The notes beneath the pieces were generated by a model. The model was not told where the DNA came from. It saw only the letters and a list, made by a program, of their open reading frames with translations, and did no database searches. A stretch of 64,000 nt of DNA from Gammaproteobacteria bacterium (GTDB lineage Bacteria; Pseudomonadota; Gammaproteobacteria; Pseudomonadales; Azotimanducaceae). The position numbers and the translations under genes are program-made. Of the stretch, positions 25,932 through 34,243 are shown one piece after another (the first letter of the stretch is position 1; each line of letters opens with the position of its first letter). Where the stretch lies: assembly GCA_030425195.1 (NCBI GenBank), contig JAUIAV010000001.1:124001-188000 (forward strand), in the 5' to 3' direction.

Positions 25932-27034
25932 GCGGGCGGCTGGCTCTGGAAGCCGTCGGTCAGGGCGGTCTGGTCGGAACGGATGAGCGCCTCGATGGGC
26001 TGACTGCCATCATCCACCGCCTTGATCCGGACAGGCATGCCCGGCCGCACTTTGAGAGTGCCATGGGTGATGATCTGCTCACCGACCGCGAGCCCCGAGA
26101 GCACCTCCACCCGTCCGGGCATGCGGGCGCCGAGCTCCACCATCCGCTTTTCCGCCTGCAGCGTGTCGCCGTTGCCTGCCACCACCAGCACGTGCCGCGT
26201 TTCGCCCTGGGGAATGATGGCCTCTTCGGAAATCACGACTGCCCGCCGTTCGTTGCGGAGCAGATCCAGCGTCATGAGCATGCCGCCGACCAGGGCGTGA
26301 TCCGGATTGTCGATGACGGCGCGCACCGTCATGGCCCGGGTCACCGGATCGATGGTGCTCTCTACGGAAGAAACCACCCCGGTAAAGGTCTGATCCGGCA
26401 GCACGGGCGTCGTCGCCTCGATCCGCGTTCCCGGGCGGACGCTGGCGAAATAGATGGCCGGGACGCTGAAGTCCAGCTTCATGCGCGAGTCGTCCACCAA
26501 CGTGGTGATCGGTTCGCCGGGAGAGACCAGCGCACCGGGGCTGACCATCCTCAAGCCGACCCGTCCGGAAAACGGCGCGATCACCAGCCGATCCCGCAGC
26601 CTCGAACGCACCGCCTCGAGCCGGGCCTCCGCGGCACGCCATTCCCGCCTGCGCTCGTCGAGCAGGGAAGCGGAGGCGCTGCCCCGGCTGAGCAGCTCCT
26701 CGTGACGCTCGAACTGACGGCGTGCTTCGTCGGCCAGAGTCTCAGCCTCGGCCAGCAGGGCCGATTCTTCGGTGTCCGTCAGCTCCAGCAGGATTTCACC
26801 GGCTTCGACGGTCTGGCCATCCTCGAAGTGTATTTTCGATATGGTGTCGGAGACGGTTGCCGTGATCTGCACCGTCTCGTTCGGCCGCAGAGTGCCAAGC
26901 GCTTCGATCCGATCCGCAATGGTCTCCTCGGCCACCACCTCCACGATCACGGCCGGCGGCGGAGGGCTGGCTGCCAGAGCCGAAGCCCCGTGCACCATCA
27001 GAGAGCATAGAATGAGCCGGGACCAGCAGTTCAT
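25928..27034 (-). CDS. RND membrane fusion protein
   Basis: Protein of 368 residues, periplasmic adaptor for the adjacent RND pump. A signal peptide (MNCWSRLILCSLMVHGASALA) is followed by the lipoyl-type hairpin halves (EALGTLRPNETVQITATVSDTISKIHFEDGQTVEAG and IAPFSGRVGLRMVSPGALVSPGEPI) around a coiled-coil hairpin (about residues 95-150), then a beta barrel with VRPGTRIEATTPV. No lipobox cysteine is at the expected position, so it is probably not lipid-anchored. ATG 27034 is preceded by a weak site; an upstream extension of the frame is open but not supported by similarity. The stop overlaps the pump start (ATGA). Confidence 0.93.
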   Translation of the reverse strand: MNCWSRLILCSLMVHGASALAASPPPPAVIVEVVAEETIADRIEALGTLRPNETVQITATVSDTISKIHFEDGQTVEAGEILLELTDTEESALLAEAETLADEARRQFERHEELLSRGSASASLLDERRREWRAAEARLEAVRSRLRDRLVIAPFSGRVGLRMVSPGALVSPGEPITTLVDDSRMKLDFSVPAIYFASVRPGTRIEATTPVLPDQTFTGVVSSVESTIDPVTRAMTVRAVIDNPDHALVGGMLMTLDLLRNERRAVVISEEAIIPQGETRHVLVVAGNGDTLQAEKRMVELGARMPGRVEVLSGLAVGEQIITHGTLKVRPGMPVRIKAVDDGSQPIEALIRSDQTALTDGFQSQPPA

Positions 27035-27125
27035 GGCGGGAGATTCCGGTTGGTTAGAGGGCAGGGTCAAGGAATTGTGGGATCCTGCGCGTGAGAATCC
27101 CGTCAATGGAGCTATTAGACCAGCT

Positions 27126-28721
27126 ATGACGCAGGAAGTTTCAGAAATTTCACCGCAGGCGCTGCGGTCGGCCCTGCTCGGCGACGAAGAGCTGGCACTC
27201 ATCGACGTCCGCGAGCAGGGCGCCTATTCCGACGCACACCTCCTTTTCGCGACCTGTGTGCCTCTGAGCCGTCTCGAGCTGCTGATCTTCGATCTGGTCC
27301 CCCGGCAGGACGTGCCCGTGGTTGTGACCAGCGGCAACACGGCGGACGGACTCACCCGACGCGCGGCCGAGCGCCTTCTCGCGCTCGGGTACCGCAACCT
27401 GGCCACCCTGACCGGCGGATCCGAAGGCTGGGCGGCGGCGGGATTCGAACTCTTCTCGGGCGTCAACGTTCCGAGCAAGGCGTTCGGAGAGTTCATCGAG
27501 CACCGGTTCGACACGCCGCGGCTGACCGCGGCCGAGGTCCGGGCGATGATGGACGGCAACCGGAACATGGTCATCGTGGACAGCCGACCGTTCGATGAAT
27601 ACCACCGGATGAACATCCCCACCGCCACCGACATGCCCGGTGCGGAACTCGTCTACCGCATATACGATCTCGCACCGGACCCGGAGACTTTCGTGGTGGT
27701 GAACTGCGCCGGCAGGACGCGCTCGATCATCGGCGCTCAGAGTCTGATCAACGCCGGAATTCCGAATCCCGTCGCGGCGCTCAAGGACGGCACCATGGGC
27801 TGGCATCTCGCCGGTTTCGAGCTCGAACGGGGTGCCACCCGGGAAGCACCGGCACCCGGCGCGGCCGGGCGGGAGAAAGCGAAGTCGTGGGCGGCCGGCG
27901 TCGGAGCGAGGTTCGGGGTGGAGTCGGTACCTTTCGACGAAGTCACCCGATGGCAGGAAGACCCGGACCGGACCACGTTCCTGCTGGACGTCCGTTCCCC
28001 CGCTGAGTACGCCGCGGGGCATCTGCCCGGTTTCCGGAACGCACCGGGCGGACAGCTGGTGCAGGCCACGGACGAATTCGTGGGCGTGAGAAACGCCCGC
28101 CTGGTTCTGGCCGACGACATCGGCGTGCGCGCCACCATGACGGCCTCCTGGCTGATCCAGATGGGCTGGCAGAACGTCCGCGTGCTTGAGGGCGGCGTGA
28201 ACGCGGGCCCGCAGACGACCGGTCCCTGGGAACCGCGGCTGCCCGAGTCACTGCCGGAAGCCACCCTCCCGCCCCAGGGGCTGGCTGAGCGGATGCAGGT
28301 TTCGCCGGCTGGCCTCACCATCATCGATCTGGACCTGAGCACCCGCTACGAACGTGCGCACATCCCCGGCGCCATCTGGTGCGTGCGGGCGCGGTTGGAG
28401 GAAGCACTCGCGCAGATCACAGACTCCGAACTCATCGTGCTCACCTCGGCCGACGGACGGCTGGCGCGTGCCGCCCTCAGCGATGCCAGGGCGCAGGGCA
28501 CCTGCGAGGTGGCAGCGCTGGTCGGCGGGACCGACCGCTGGCTGGCGGAATACCGGCCATCGAGCACCGGGCTCGAGCATACGGTCGGTCCCACGGACGA
28601 TGTCTGGTACAAGCCCTACGATCACCGCGGAGATCAGGAACGCTTCATGCAGGACTATCTCAGCTGGGAAGTGGCCCTGGTCGAGCAGATCGAACGGGAC
28701 GGCACCACCCGGTTCCGCTAG
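27126..28721 (+). CDS. Four-domain rhodanese-like protein
   Basis: Protein of 531 residues made of four rhodanese-fold domains (about residues 5-110, 130-240, 265-375, 390-490). Only the second domain has an active-site cysteine in the CxxGxxR-like loop (NCAGRTRS); the other three loops read TSGNTADG, ADDIGVRA and SADGRLA and cannot form a persulfide. So one catalytic sulfurtransferase domain is held among three binding or structural ones. Domain starts such as ALIDVREQGAYSDAHL and LLDVRSPAEYAAGHLPG are textbook. It is followed after 72 nt by a thiol-dioxygenase-like cupin, so persulfide or thiol metabolism is the likely shared function. Confidence 0.9.
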   Translation: MTQEVSEISPQALRSALLGDEELALIDVREQGAYSDAHLLFATCVPLSRLELLIFDLVPRQDVPVVVTSGNTADGLTRRAAERLLALGYRNLATLTGGSEGWAAAGFELFSGVNVPSKAFGEFIEHRFDTPRLTAAEVRAMMDGNRNMVIVDSRPFDEYHRMNIPTATDMPGAELVYRIYDLAPDPETFVVVNCAGRTRSIIGAQSLINAGIPNPVAALKDGTMGWHLAGFELERGATREAPAPGAAGREKAKSWAAGVGARFGVESVPFDEVTRWQEDPDRTTFLLDVRSPAEYAAGHLPGFRNAPGGQLVQATDEFVGVRNARLVLADDIGVRATMTASWLIQMGWQNVRVLEGGVNAGPQTTGPWEPRLPESLPEATLPPQGLAERMQVSPAGLTIIDLDLSTRYERAHIPGAIWCVRARLEEALAQITDSELIVLTSADGRLARAALSDARAQGTCEVAALVGGTDRWLAEYRPSSTGLEHTVGPTDDVWYKPYDHRGDQERFMQDYLSWEVALVEQIERDGTTRFR

Positions 28722-28793
28722 CGGATCCGGCAGGCTGGTTGAGGGATCGCGGGACCGGGTGCATAGTGACCGGTCAGGAAGGGAGAGTTGCCA

Positions 28794-29333
28794 ATGGGTT
28801 ATACGCTGGAAGATTTCTGCCGGGACACCCGGTCCATTCTGGAAGCCGGCGACGACCACGAGGGTCGTGACGGGGTCCGCCAGAAACTGGAAGCACTGCT
28901 GGCAGACCCGGCATTCCGAGCCGAATACGTCGGGTCCGACAGCCCGTCCGGCATGCGGCAGATCTACGAGGACCCGGAGCTCGGCTTCTGTGTGCTGGCT
29001 TACAACATGGGGGCACCGCGCAGCTCCCCGCCCCACGATCACGGAGACTCCTGGGCCGTGTACGGGCAGGCTTCGGGTCACACGGACATGACCCTCTGGT
29101 CGGCGGCAGACGGGTGTATCGAGCCGATCCGCTCCTTCAGGCTCGATGCCGGTCAGGCGGGTCTGTTCGATGTCCGCGAAATTCATTCCATTCAGTATGA
29201 CGAAGGCGCCCGGTTCGTCCGCGTCACCGGCGTGGACATGAACCTGGTCGCGCGGCGGGTGTGGAACCCGGATACCGGCGAAGTCCGTGAAATCGAGAGT
29301 GTCGGCGCCGGCAGCAGCCAGACCGGTCGGTGA
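28794..29333 (+). CDS. Cupin, cysteine/thiol dioxygenase-like
   Basis: Protein of 179 residues with a cupin fold. The metal motif is seen in PPHDHGDSWAVYGQASG (about residues 77-93: two His plus downstream residues) and the second cupin motif around FDVREIHSIQYD (about 125-136) supplies a third His, as in cysteine/3-mercaptopropionate dioxygenase-like enzymes. It probably oxidises a small thiol with O2. ATG 28794 follows GGAAGGGAG with good spacing. The stop overlaps the GTG start of the transporter gene by 4 nt, so uptake and oxidation are coupled. Exact substrate not determinable. Confidence 0.82.
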   Translation: MGYTLEDFCRDTRSILEAGDDHEGRDGVRQKLEALLADPAFRAEYVGSDSPSGMRQIYEDPELGFCVLAYNMGAPRSSPPHDHGDSWAVYGQASGHTDMTLWSAADGCIEPIRSFRLDAGQAGLFDVREIHSIQYDEGARFVRVTGVDMNLVARRVWNPDTGEVREIESVGAGSSQTGR

Positions 29334-30706
29334 GGGAGACCGCGAGCACCCCGGCGGATAAGGGCGCCGTCAGGCTACCGCAGGTCACCACTTCCACCGC
29401 CTGGATCTATGGCTCCCTGGCATTCCCGATCGCCATGCTCGGCTATCCGCTGGGCGCCTATATTCCCCGCCTCTACGCCACCGAGATGGGGATCAGCCTG
29501 ACCGCCATCGGCGTGGTCATCATGGTCGCGGCCATCTTCGATGCGGTTACCGATCCTCTGATGGGGCATTTCAGCGATCGCTGGCGCACACGCTGGGGAC
29601 GCCGCCGGCCCTGGATCGTCGTCGGACTGCCCCTGTGGCTGTTCGCCGTCTGGATGCTGCTCAACCCGTCGCTCGGGGTCGGTGTCGCCTATCTCGCCCT
29701 GTTCTTCCTGATGATGCGGGCCTCGTCGACACTGTTCGGCTTACCCTATTCAGCCTGGGGTCTGGAGCTCTCGAGCGACTATCACGCCCGGACCATGATC
29801 CAGTCGGCCAGAGAGAAGTACGTCATCGCCGGGCTGATCGCGTCGGCAGCCATGGTCATGTTCTCCGAGGAGATCTTCGGCCGGGCCGAGGCGAGCTTCG
29901 TGCTCAGCAACATCTCGACGGTCGTGGTCGTGATGGTGCCGTTCGCCGCGTTGCTCGTTCTGATGAGGGTGCCGGAAGTCCCTACCTTCAACGCGCCACC
30001 GGTGTCCATGAAGGCTGGTCTGGCCCGCATGTACCACAACAAGCTGTTCTTCCGGCTGCTGATGATCGAGTTGCTCATCGCCGGCGGCGAAAACTTCCGC
30101 AACACGGTATCTCTGCTGTTCATTCAGGACTATGTGGGTCTGCCCACGGTTGGCCGGGCGCTGCTCGTCTACTTCGGCTCCGGCCTCCTGGCGATCCCGG
30201 TGTGGGACTGGATCGCCCGTCGCTTCGGCAAGCACCGCTCCCTGGCCGCCGCGATGGTGCTCGTGGGCTTCGTCTCCCTGGCCGTGCTCACCGTCCGGGA
30301 CGGGGAACTGCTCAAATTCTACGTGCTCTTCGCGCTCAAGGGATTCTGCTTCGGCGCCTTCGCCTACCTGCCGAGAGCCATGCTGGCCGACGTGGTGGAT
30401 CTGGATACCATCCGCTCCGGTGCGGCCCGGCCGGCGAGCTACTTCGCCATACACGGATTCGTCACCAAATGTGCCGCGTCTTTCGGCGGTCTGTCGCTGC
30501 CCATCCTTGCCTATGTGGGCTATTCGACCGAGCCGGGTGCCATTCATGGTGCCCGGGAGCTCATGTGGCTGGGCGCCCTCTACGGCGTCGTTCCAACCGC
30601 CGTGTTCGTGTTCGCCTTCTATCTCTGCATCACCTGGCCCCTGAACGCGGACATGCACGCGAAAGTCGTCCGCATTCTGCACAAGCGCTACGCTCGACAG
30701 GTCTGA
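29330..30706 (+). CDS. MFS transporter of the GPH (sugar:cation symporter) type
   Basis: Protein of 458 residues with twelve membrane helices. The loop after helix 2 reads TDPLMGHFSDRWRTRWGRRRPW, the diagnostic signature of the glycoside-pentoside-hexuronide:cation symporter group (MelB-like). Members in marine bacteria transport more than sugars. The start is GTG 29330, overlapping the cupin stop (GTGA), which ties it to the rhodanese/cupin locus; the substrate may therefore be a sulfur compound rather than a sugar. Convergent with the next BVMO gene (23 nt between stops). Confidence 0.9.
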   Translation: MRETASTPADKGAVRLPQVTTSTAWIYGSLAFPIAMLGYPLGAYIPRLYATEMGISLTAIGVVIMVAAIFDAVTDPLMGHFSDRWRTRWGRRRPWIVVGLPLWLFAVWMLLNPSLGVGVAYLALFFLMMRASSTLFGLPYSAWGLELSSDYHARTMIQSAREKYVIAGLIASAAMVMFSEEIFGRAEASFVLSNISTVVVVMVPFAALLVLMRVPEVPTFNAPPVSMKAGLARMYHNKLFFRLLMIELLIAGGENFRNTVSLLFIQDYVGLPTVGRALLVYFGSGLLAIPVWDWIARRFGKHRSLAAAMVLVGFVSLAVLTVRDGELLKFYVLFALKGFCFGAFAYLPRAMLADVVDLDTIRSGAARPASYFAIHGFVTKCAASFGGLSLPILAYVGYSTEPGAIHGARELMWLGALYGVVPTAVFVFAFYLCITWPLNADMHAKVVRILHKRYARQV

Positions 30707-30729
30707 GACGGGCGGAGGGCACGCACCTG

Positions 30730-32370
30730 CTATCCGGCGCTGATCTCGAATCCCCGGTAGCCGTCGGCAACCACCCCGTCACAGATCTCGCGGTAAACGC
30801 CCACGCCGGCCACGTACGGCATGAATATGCGCGGTTTGCCCGGAATGTTGGCGCCCAGATACCAGGAGTTGCAGCTTTCGGAGGTCAGCATGGTGCCGTC
30901 GGCAATCTCGAAGACGTGCCGTACCCAGGCCTCCTCTGCGTCCGGATCCGGCTCGATCCGGCTCGCGCCTTTCTGATCCAGGTGGTTGATGCAGTCGCTG
31001 ATCCAGTCCACGTGCTGCTCGATGGAGACCAGCATGTTGCTCAGCACCGACGGGCTTCCGGGGCCCGTCACGGTGAAGAGATTCGGAAAACCACTCATCT
31101 GCAGACCGAGATAGGTTTTCGGGCCGTGCTCCCAGTGTTCGGCGAGCGAACGCCCGCCACGCCCGCGGATGTCCATTCTGAGCAGAGCGCCCGTCATGGC
31201 GTCGAAGCCCGTGGCGTAGACCAGCACGTCGAACTCGAAATGGCCCTGTGCGGTCTCCACACCCGTCGGCGTGATCCGCTCGATGCCGCCGCGACGCAGG
31301 TCCACGAGCGTGACGTTGTCCCGATTGAAGGTCTCGAAATAACCGATGTCGATCACCGGACGTTTGCAGCCGTAGGGATAGCCGCGGGGCATCAGACCTT
31401 CGGCCGTCTCAGGGTCCGAGACCACCCGGGCCACCTGTTCCCGGAACATGTCACAGGCCATCTCGTTCGCTTCCGGGCTGAGTGCCAGATCGTTGTAGCG
31501 CCGGATGGCTTCGAAACCTTCTTCATCCAGCACCCGCTGGCGTTCTTCCTCCGTGGTTCTGAGGATTTCCTCCTCGGGCTCGGGATAGCTCCCCAGGCCG
31601 CCGAGACCCCGGCTGAATTCGCTCACCCCGATCTGGGAATGCCGCTGCGCCTCCCGCACCGCCGAGTAGTTCGTCTTGATTTTCGTCTGGTAGTCGTCGG
31701 GCAGCGGCGCATTGTTCGCCGGCAGGTTGTAGTTGGGCGTGCGCTGGAACACGGTGAGATGCCGGGCTTCCCGCGCAATCACCGGTATGGACTGAACGCC
31801 GGACGAACCGGTACCGATGATGCCCACGGACTTCCCGGAGAAATCCACCCCTTCCGTCGGCCAGTTCCCGGTGTGATACACCTCGCCGGCAAAGGTCTCC
31901 TGACCTTCGATCACCGGTGTGTTCGGCACGGAGAGACAACCCGTGGCCATGATGCAGAAGCGGGCCTGGTACTCCCGGCCGTTGTCCGTGGTGATCTCCC
32001 AGAGACCGGTGTCATCGGAGTAATGAACACCCGTTACCCGGGTGTCGAAATCAATGTCCTTCCTGAGGTCGAACCGCTCGGCCACGTGCTGTGCATAGGA
32101 CAGGATTTCCGGCTGGGCGGCCATGATCTCGGTCCATTCCCACTCCTGCTGCAGCGCTTCGGAGAACCCGTAGGAGTATTCCATGCTGGTGATGTCGCAG
32201 CGGGCACCGGGATATCGATTCCAGTACCAGGTGCCGCCGACATCGCTGCCGGCTTCTATCACCTTCAGGCGGAGTCCCGACTGACGGAGCTTCCAGATCG
32301 CGTACATGCCTGCGAACCCCGCTCCGACAACCACCACATCCAGAGGCTGGGTCTGTGCATCCGAACTCAT
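30730..32370 (-). CDS. Flavin-containing Baeyer-Villiger monooxygenase (cyclohexanone-type)
   Basis: Protein of 546 residues. FAD motif GAGFAGMYA at about residues 16-24, GGTWYWNRYPGARCD at about 45-59, the exact fingerprint FAGEVYHTGNW (about 164-174), NADPH motif GTGSSGVQS (about 188-196) and YATGFDAMTGALLRMD (about 385-400). It closely resembles cyclohexanone and cyclopentadecanone monooxygenases in order and length. It is clearly a relative of the BVMO at 20.0-21.6 kb, with which it shares the ATGFDA region, and is more distant from the EthA-like enzyme. Its start at ATG 32370 follows AAGGGGA. It may be monocistronic. Confidence 0.93.
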   Translation of the reverse strand: MSSDAQTQPLDVVVVGAGFAGMYAIWKLRQSGLRLKVIEAGSDVGGTWYWNRYPGARCDITSMEYSYGFSEALQQEWEWTEIMAAQPEILSYAQHVAERFDLRKDIDFDTRVTGVHYSDDTGLWEITTDNGREYQARFCIMATGCLSVPNTPVIEGQETFAGEVYHTGNWPTEGVDFSGKSVGIIGTGSSGVQSIPVIAREARHLTVFQRTPNYNLPANNAPLPDDYQTKIKTNYSAVREAQRHSQIGVSEFSRGLGGLGSYPEPEEEILRTTEEERQRVLDEEGFEAIRRYNDLALSPEANEMACDMFREQVARVVSDPETAEGLMPRGYPYGCKRPVIDIGYFETFNRDNVTLVDLRRGGIERITPTGVETAQGHFEFDVLVYATGFDAMTGALLRMDIRGRGGRSLAEHWEHGPKTYLGLQMSGFPNLFTVTGPGSPSVLSNMLVSIEQHVDWISDCINHLDQKGASRIEPDPDAEEAWVRHVFEIADGTMLTSESCNSWYLGANIPGKPRIFMPYVAGVGVYREICDGVVADGYRGFEISAG

Positions 32371-32460
32371 CCGTTCCCCTTGAATCTCGACAACAACGAT
32401 CCTGGATTATGAAGCACTTCGGGGCGTGTCCGCCAAGCCGACATCGTCGGCCGGGTTCCG

Positions 32461-32901
32461 TCAGTCCAGAACCCGTCGCATCTCCGTGCCGACGGCTTCC
32501 AGGCCGAACTTCTCGTAGAACGGCCGGTTGTGTTCGGTCGCCGCCACCAGGTAGGCACCGATTTCCGCGCAGCCCCGTCTCCGGGCGAGATCGATGGCTG
32601 CCTCGACAAGCCGGGCACCCACGCTCTTCCCCCGGGCAGCCGGATCCACCACCAGTTCTTCGAGCTGACAGTATTCTCCGCCATACCGCATCGCCAGGTT
32701 GAAGGTCACGGAGGCCAGCCCGAGCATCTCGCCATCGTCCTCGGCGATGAGGACCAGGCCCCGCTCACCGTCGAGCAGGCGGTCGAAAACCTCCCCGGCA
32801 TCCACCGACAGCGGTCCCCTGTCGGCGGCCCGCAGCTCCTGGAGCAGCTCGATGCAGGCTTCGCGGTCTGTTTCCACCGCGTTTCGGATATTCAGGGCCA
32901 T
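32461..32901 (-). CDS. GNAT family N-acetyltransferase
   Basis: Protein of 146 residues, one GNAT domain. The acetyl-CoA pyrophosphate loop appears as LVVDPAARGKSVGARLVEAA (about residues 81-100), with the R/Q-x-x-G-x-G/A motif reading RGKSVGA, and the C-terminal motif NRPFYEKFGLEAVGTEMRR is typical. N-terminal part IRNAVETDREACIELLQEL gives the first strand and helix. Substrate unknown. It precedes the BVMO gene in the same direction with a 90-nt gap. Confidence 0.88.
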   Translation of the reverse strand: MALNIRNAVETDREACIELLQELRAADRGPLSVDAGEVFDRLLDGERGLVLIAEDDGEMLGLASVTFNLAMRYGGEYCQLEELVVDPAARGKSVGARLVEAAIDLARRRGCAEIGAYLVAATEHNRPFYEKFGLEAVGTEMRRVLD

Positions 32902-32934
32902 AGAGACTCCGGCATTCGCTCAGAAAAATTTCGT

Positions 32935-34188
32935 TCAGAAAAAGACAAAGGATCGAACCACCACGTTTTTACGGCAGCGGGCATCCTCCGGCGCGGTGTG
33001 GTCGATACAGGCAGTGTGGAAAGACCAGCGGGATACAGACCCGTCGGTGATGGAATCGTAGCACTTCAGCATCGACACCTCGTTCGGCTGCTGCCTTGGA
33101 AACCAGTACCACTCGTGTTCCGGACGATACGTGAAGCGCGTGGTCTCTCCCACCCGGTCGTCGTAGATGCGGTAGTTGTTGATGTACGGCTGGTCGGCGA
33201 AAGACGGCCAGGCACAGAGCACGAACGGATTCTGCTCCACGGTTTCCATGGGCTTCGCGAGGTTGATGGACAGAAACCGGCGCGACATCTTCTCGTCTGC
33301 CTCTGCCTCCGTGTAGTTCTGCTCGCGGCCGAAGTTGCGCAGGTTCCGCGTCAGCAACTCCCGGCAGCGGACTCTGCCACTGTTGTCGTTGAGATCGTTG
33401 TGCACGAGGTTGGCGTACGCGGCGTTCACCCCCGGGTTCCTGTTTTCCTGATCCTCGGTGCGATCTCCTTCGTAGTCCTTGTCGAAGACATCGTGGTTGT
33501 ACACCAGCGCATCGGTGGCATCCGGGTAGAACTCGAGCAGCAGCTTCTCCATCTCCGGGTAGAAGACCCGCTCCACCTCCGCTGCATCGTAGAAGTTCGT
33601 GCACGCGGACTCACAATGCGCGAGCGCCACACCGAGCCTGTCCATGCACTCGCGCGACGTCGGAGACAGACCCGGGTGGTACTCGCCGATCCGCCGCGCA
33701 TCCCGCATCACCTGAGGAAAGTAGAGGCAGCGGCGGACGTTGTCCCGCTCGTCCTTCGCCAGCGCCCTGGCGTCTTCGACCCGCTCCGGGTCCCACCAGA
33801 GCGCGTTCGAGGAAACCACCGAATAGGAAGGCCGCTCATAGATCGTGTAGCGCAACGGCAGCGCGAGCCCCCCTTCGGGGGCTTCAATGTTCTGCGCCCG
33901 GATGTATTCGAGACATTCGGCATAGCGACGGAACCCGGGACCCCACCGGGTTTCGATGGGACCGGGCGGGGAATTTTCGATCAGGTCCAGAACCGCCTGG
34001 CCTTCCCTCTCTGCGATCTGAGCCAGAGCATCCTCGAGTGCTGCTGCCGTTCCCGCGTCACCATCGCGATCGAAGGACAGGTAGGACAGACCGCCGTTGG
34101 CCGCAATCGGTTCCGGGGCGCCGGCCGTCCGCTCGAGCGGTGGTACGAATGGCGCCTGCGCCGACACCCGGTTTTCCATCTGGGACAT
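32935..34188 (-). CDS. CmcJ/NvfI (AsaB/GA4 desaturase)-like oxidoreductase
   Basis: Protein of 417 residues. The C-terminal 200 residues show the pattern of the AsaB/CmcJ/GA4-desaturase superfamily: an HxD motif in LVHNDLNDNSG (His about 263), then NLAKPMETVEQNPFVLC, WYWFPRQQPNEVSMLKCYDS and a distal His in FHTACIDHTAPEDARCRKNVVVRSFVFF. Together HxD...H would form a 2-oxoglutarate-dioxygenase-like iron site. In fungi such proteins act in secondary metabolism. The N-terminal half is acidic, with YTIYERPSYSVVSSNALWWDPE around residue 115. AGGAGG lies rather far (about 15 nt) from the ATG at 34188, so the start may be a few codons later (Met4). Neighbours give no pathway. Confidence 0.75.
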   Translation of the reverse strand: MSQMENRVSAQAPFVPPLERTAGAPEPIAANGGLSYLSFDRDGDAGTAAALEDALAQIAEREGQAVLDLIENSPPGPIETRWGPGFRRYAECLEYIRAQNIEAPEGGLALPLRYTIYERPSYSVVSSNALWWDPERVEDARALAKDERDNVRRCLYFPQVMRDARRIGEYHPGLSPTSRECMDRLGVALAHCESACTNFYDAAEVERVFYPEMEKLLLEFYPDATDALVYNHDVFDKDYEGDRTEDQENRNPGVNAAYANLVHNDLNDNSGRVRCRELLTRNLRNFGREQNYTEAEADEKMSRRFLSINLAKPMETVEQNPFVLCAWPSFADQPYINNYRIYDDRVGETTRFTYRPEHEWYWFPRQQPNEVSMLKCYDSITDGSVSRWSFHTACIDHTAPEDARCRKNVVVRSFVFF

Positions 34189-34243
34189 ACCCGTTACCGT
34201 TTTCCTCCTGCGGTCGGCTATCGTGGCACAGAGCGCGGAGGGA

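Noticed and set aside
23085-26003. 972-codon plus-strand frame over the RND pump
   Set aside because: Low-complexity His/Gln/Arg text opposite a clear AcrB-type gene; a GC-rich shadow.
29635-32412. 925-codon plus-strand frame over the transporter and BVMO
   Set aside because: Shadow of two well-defined genes in other frames.
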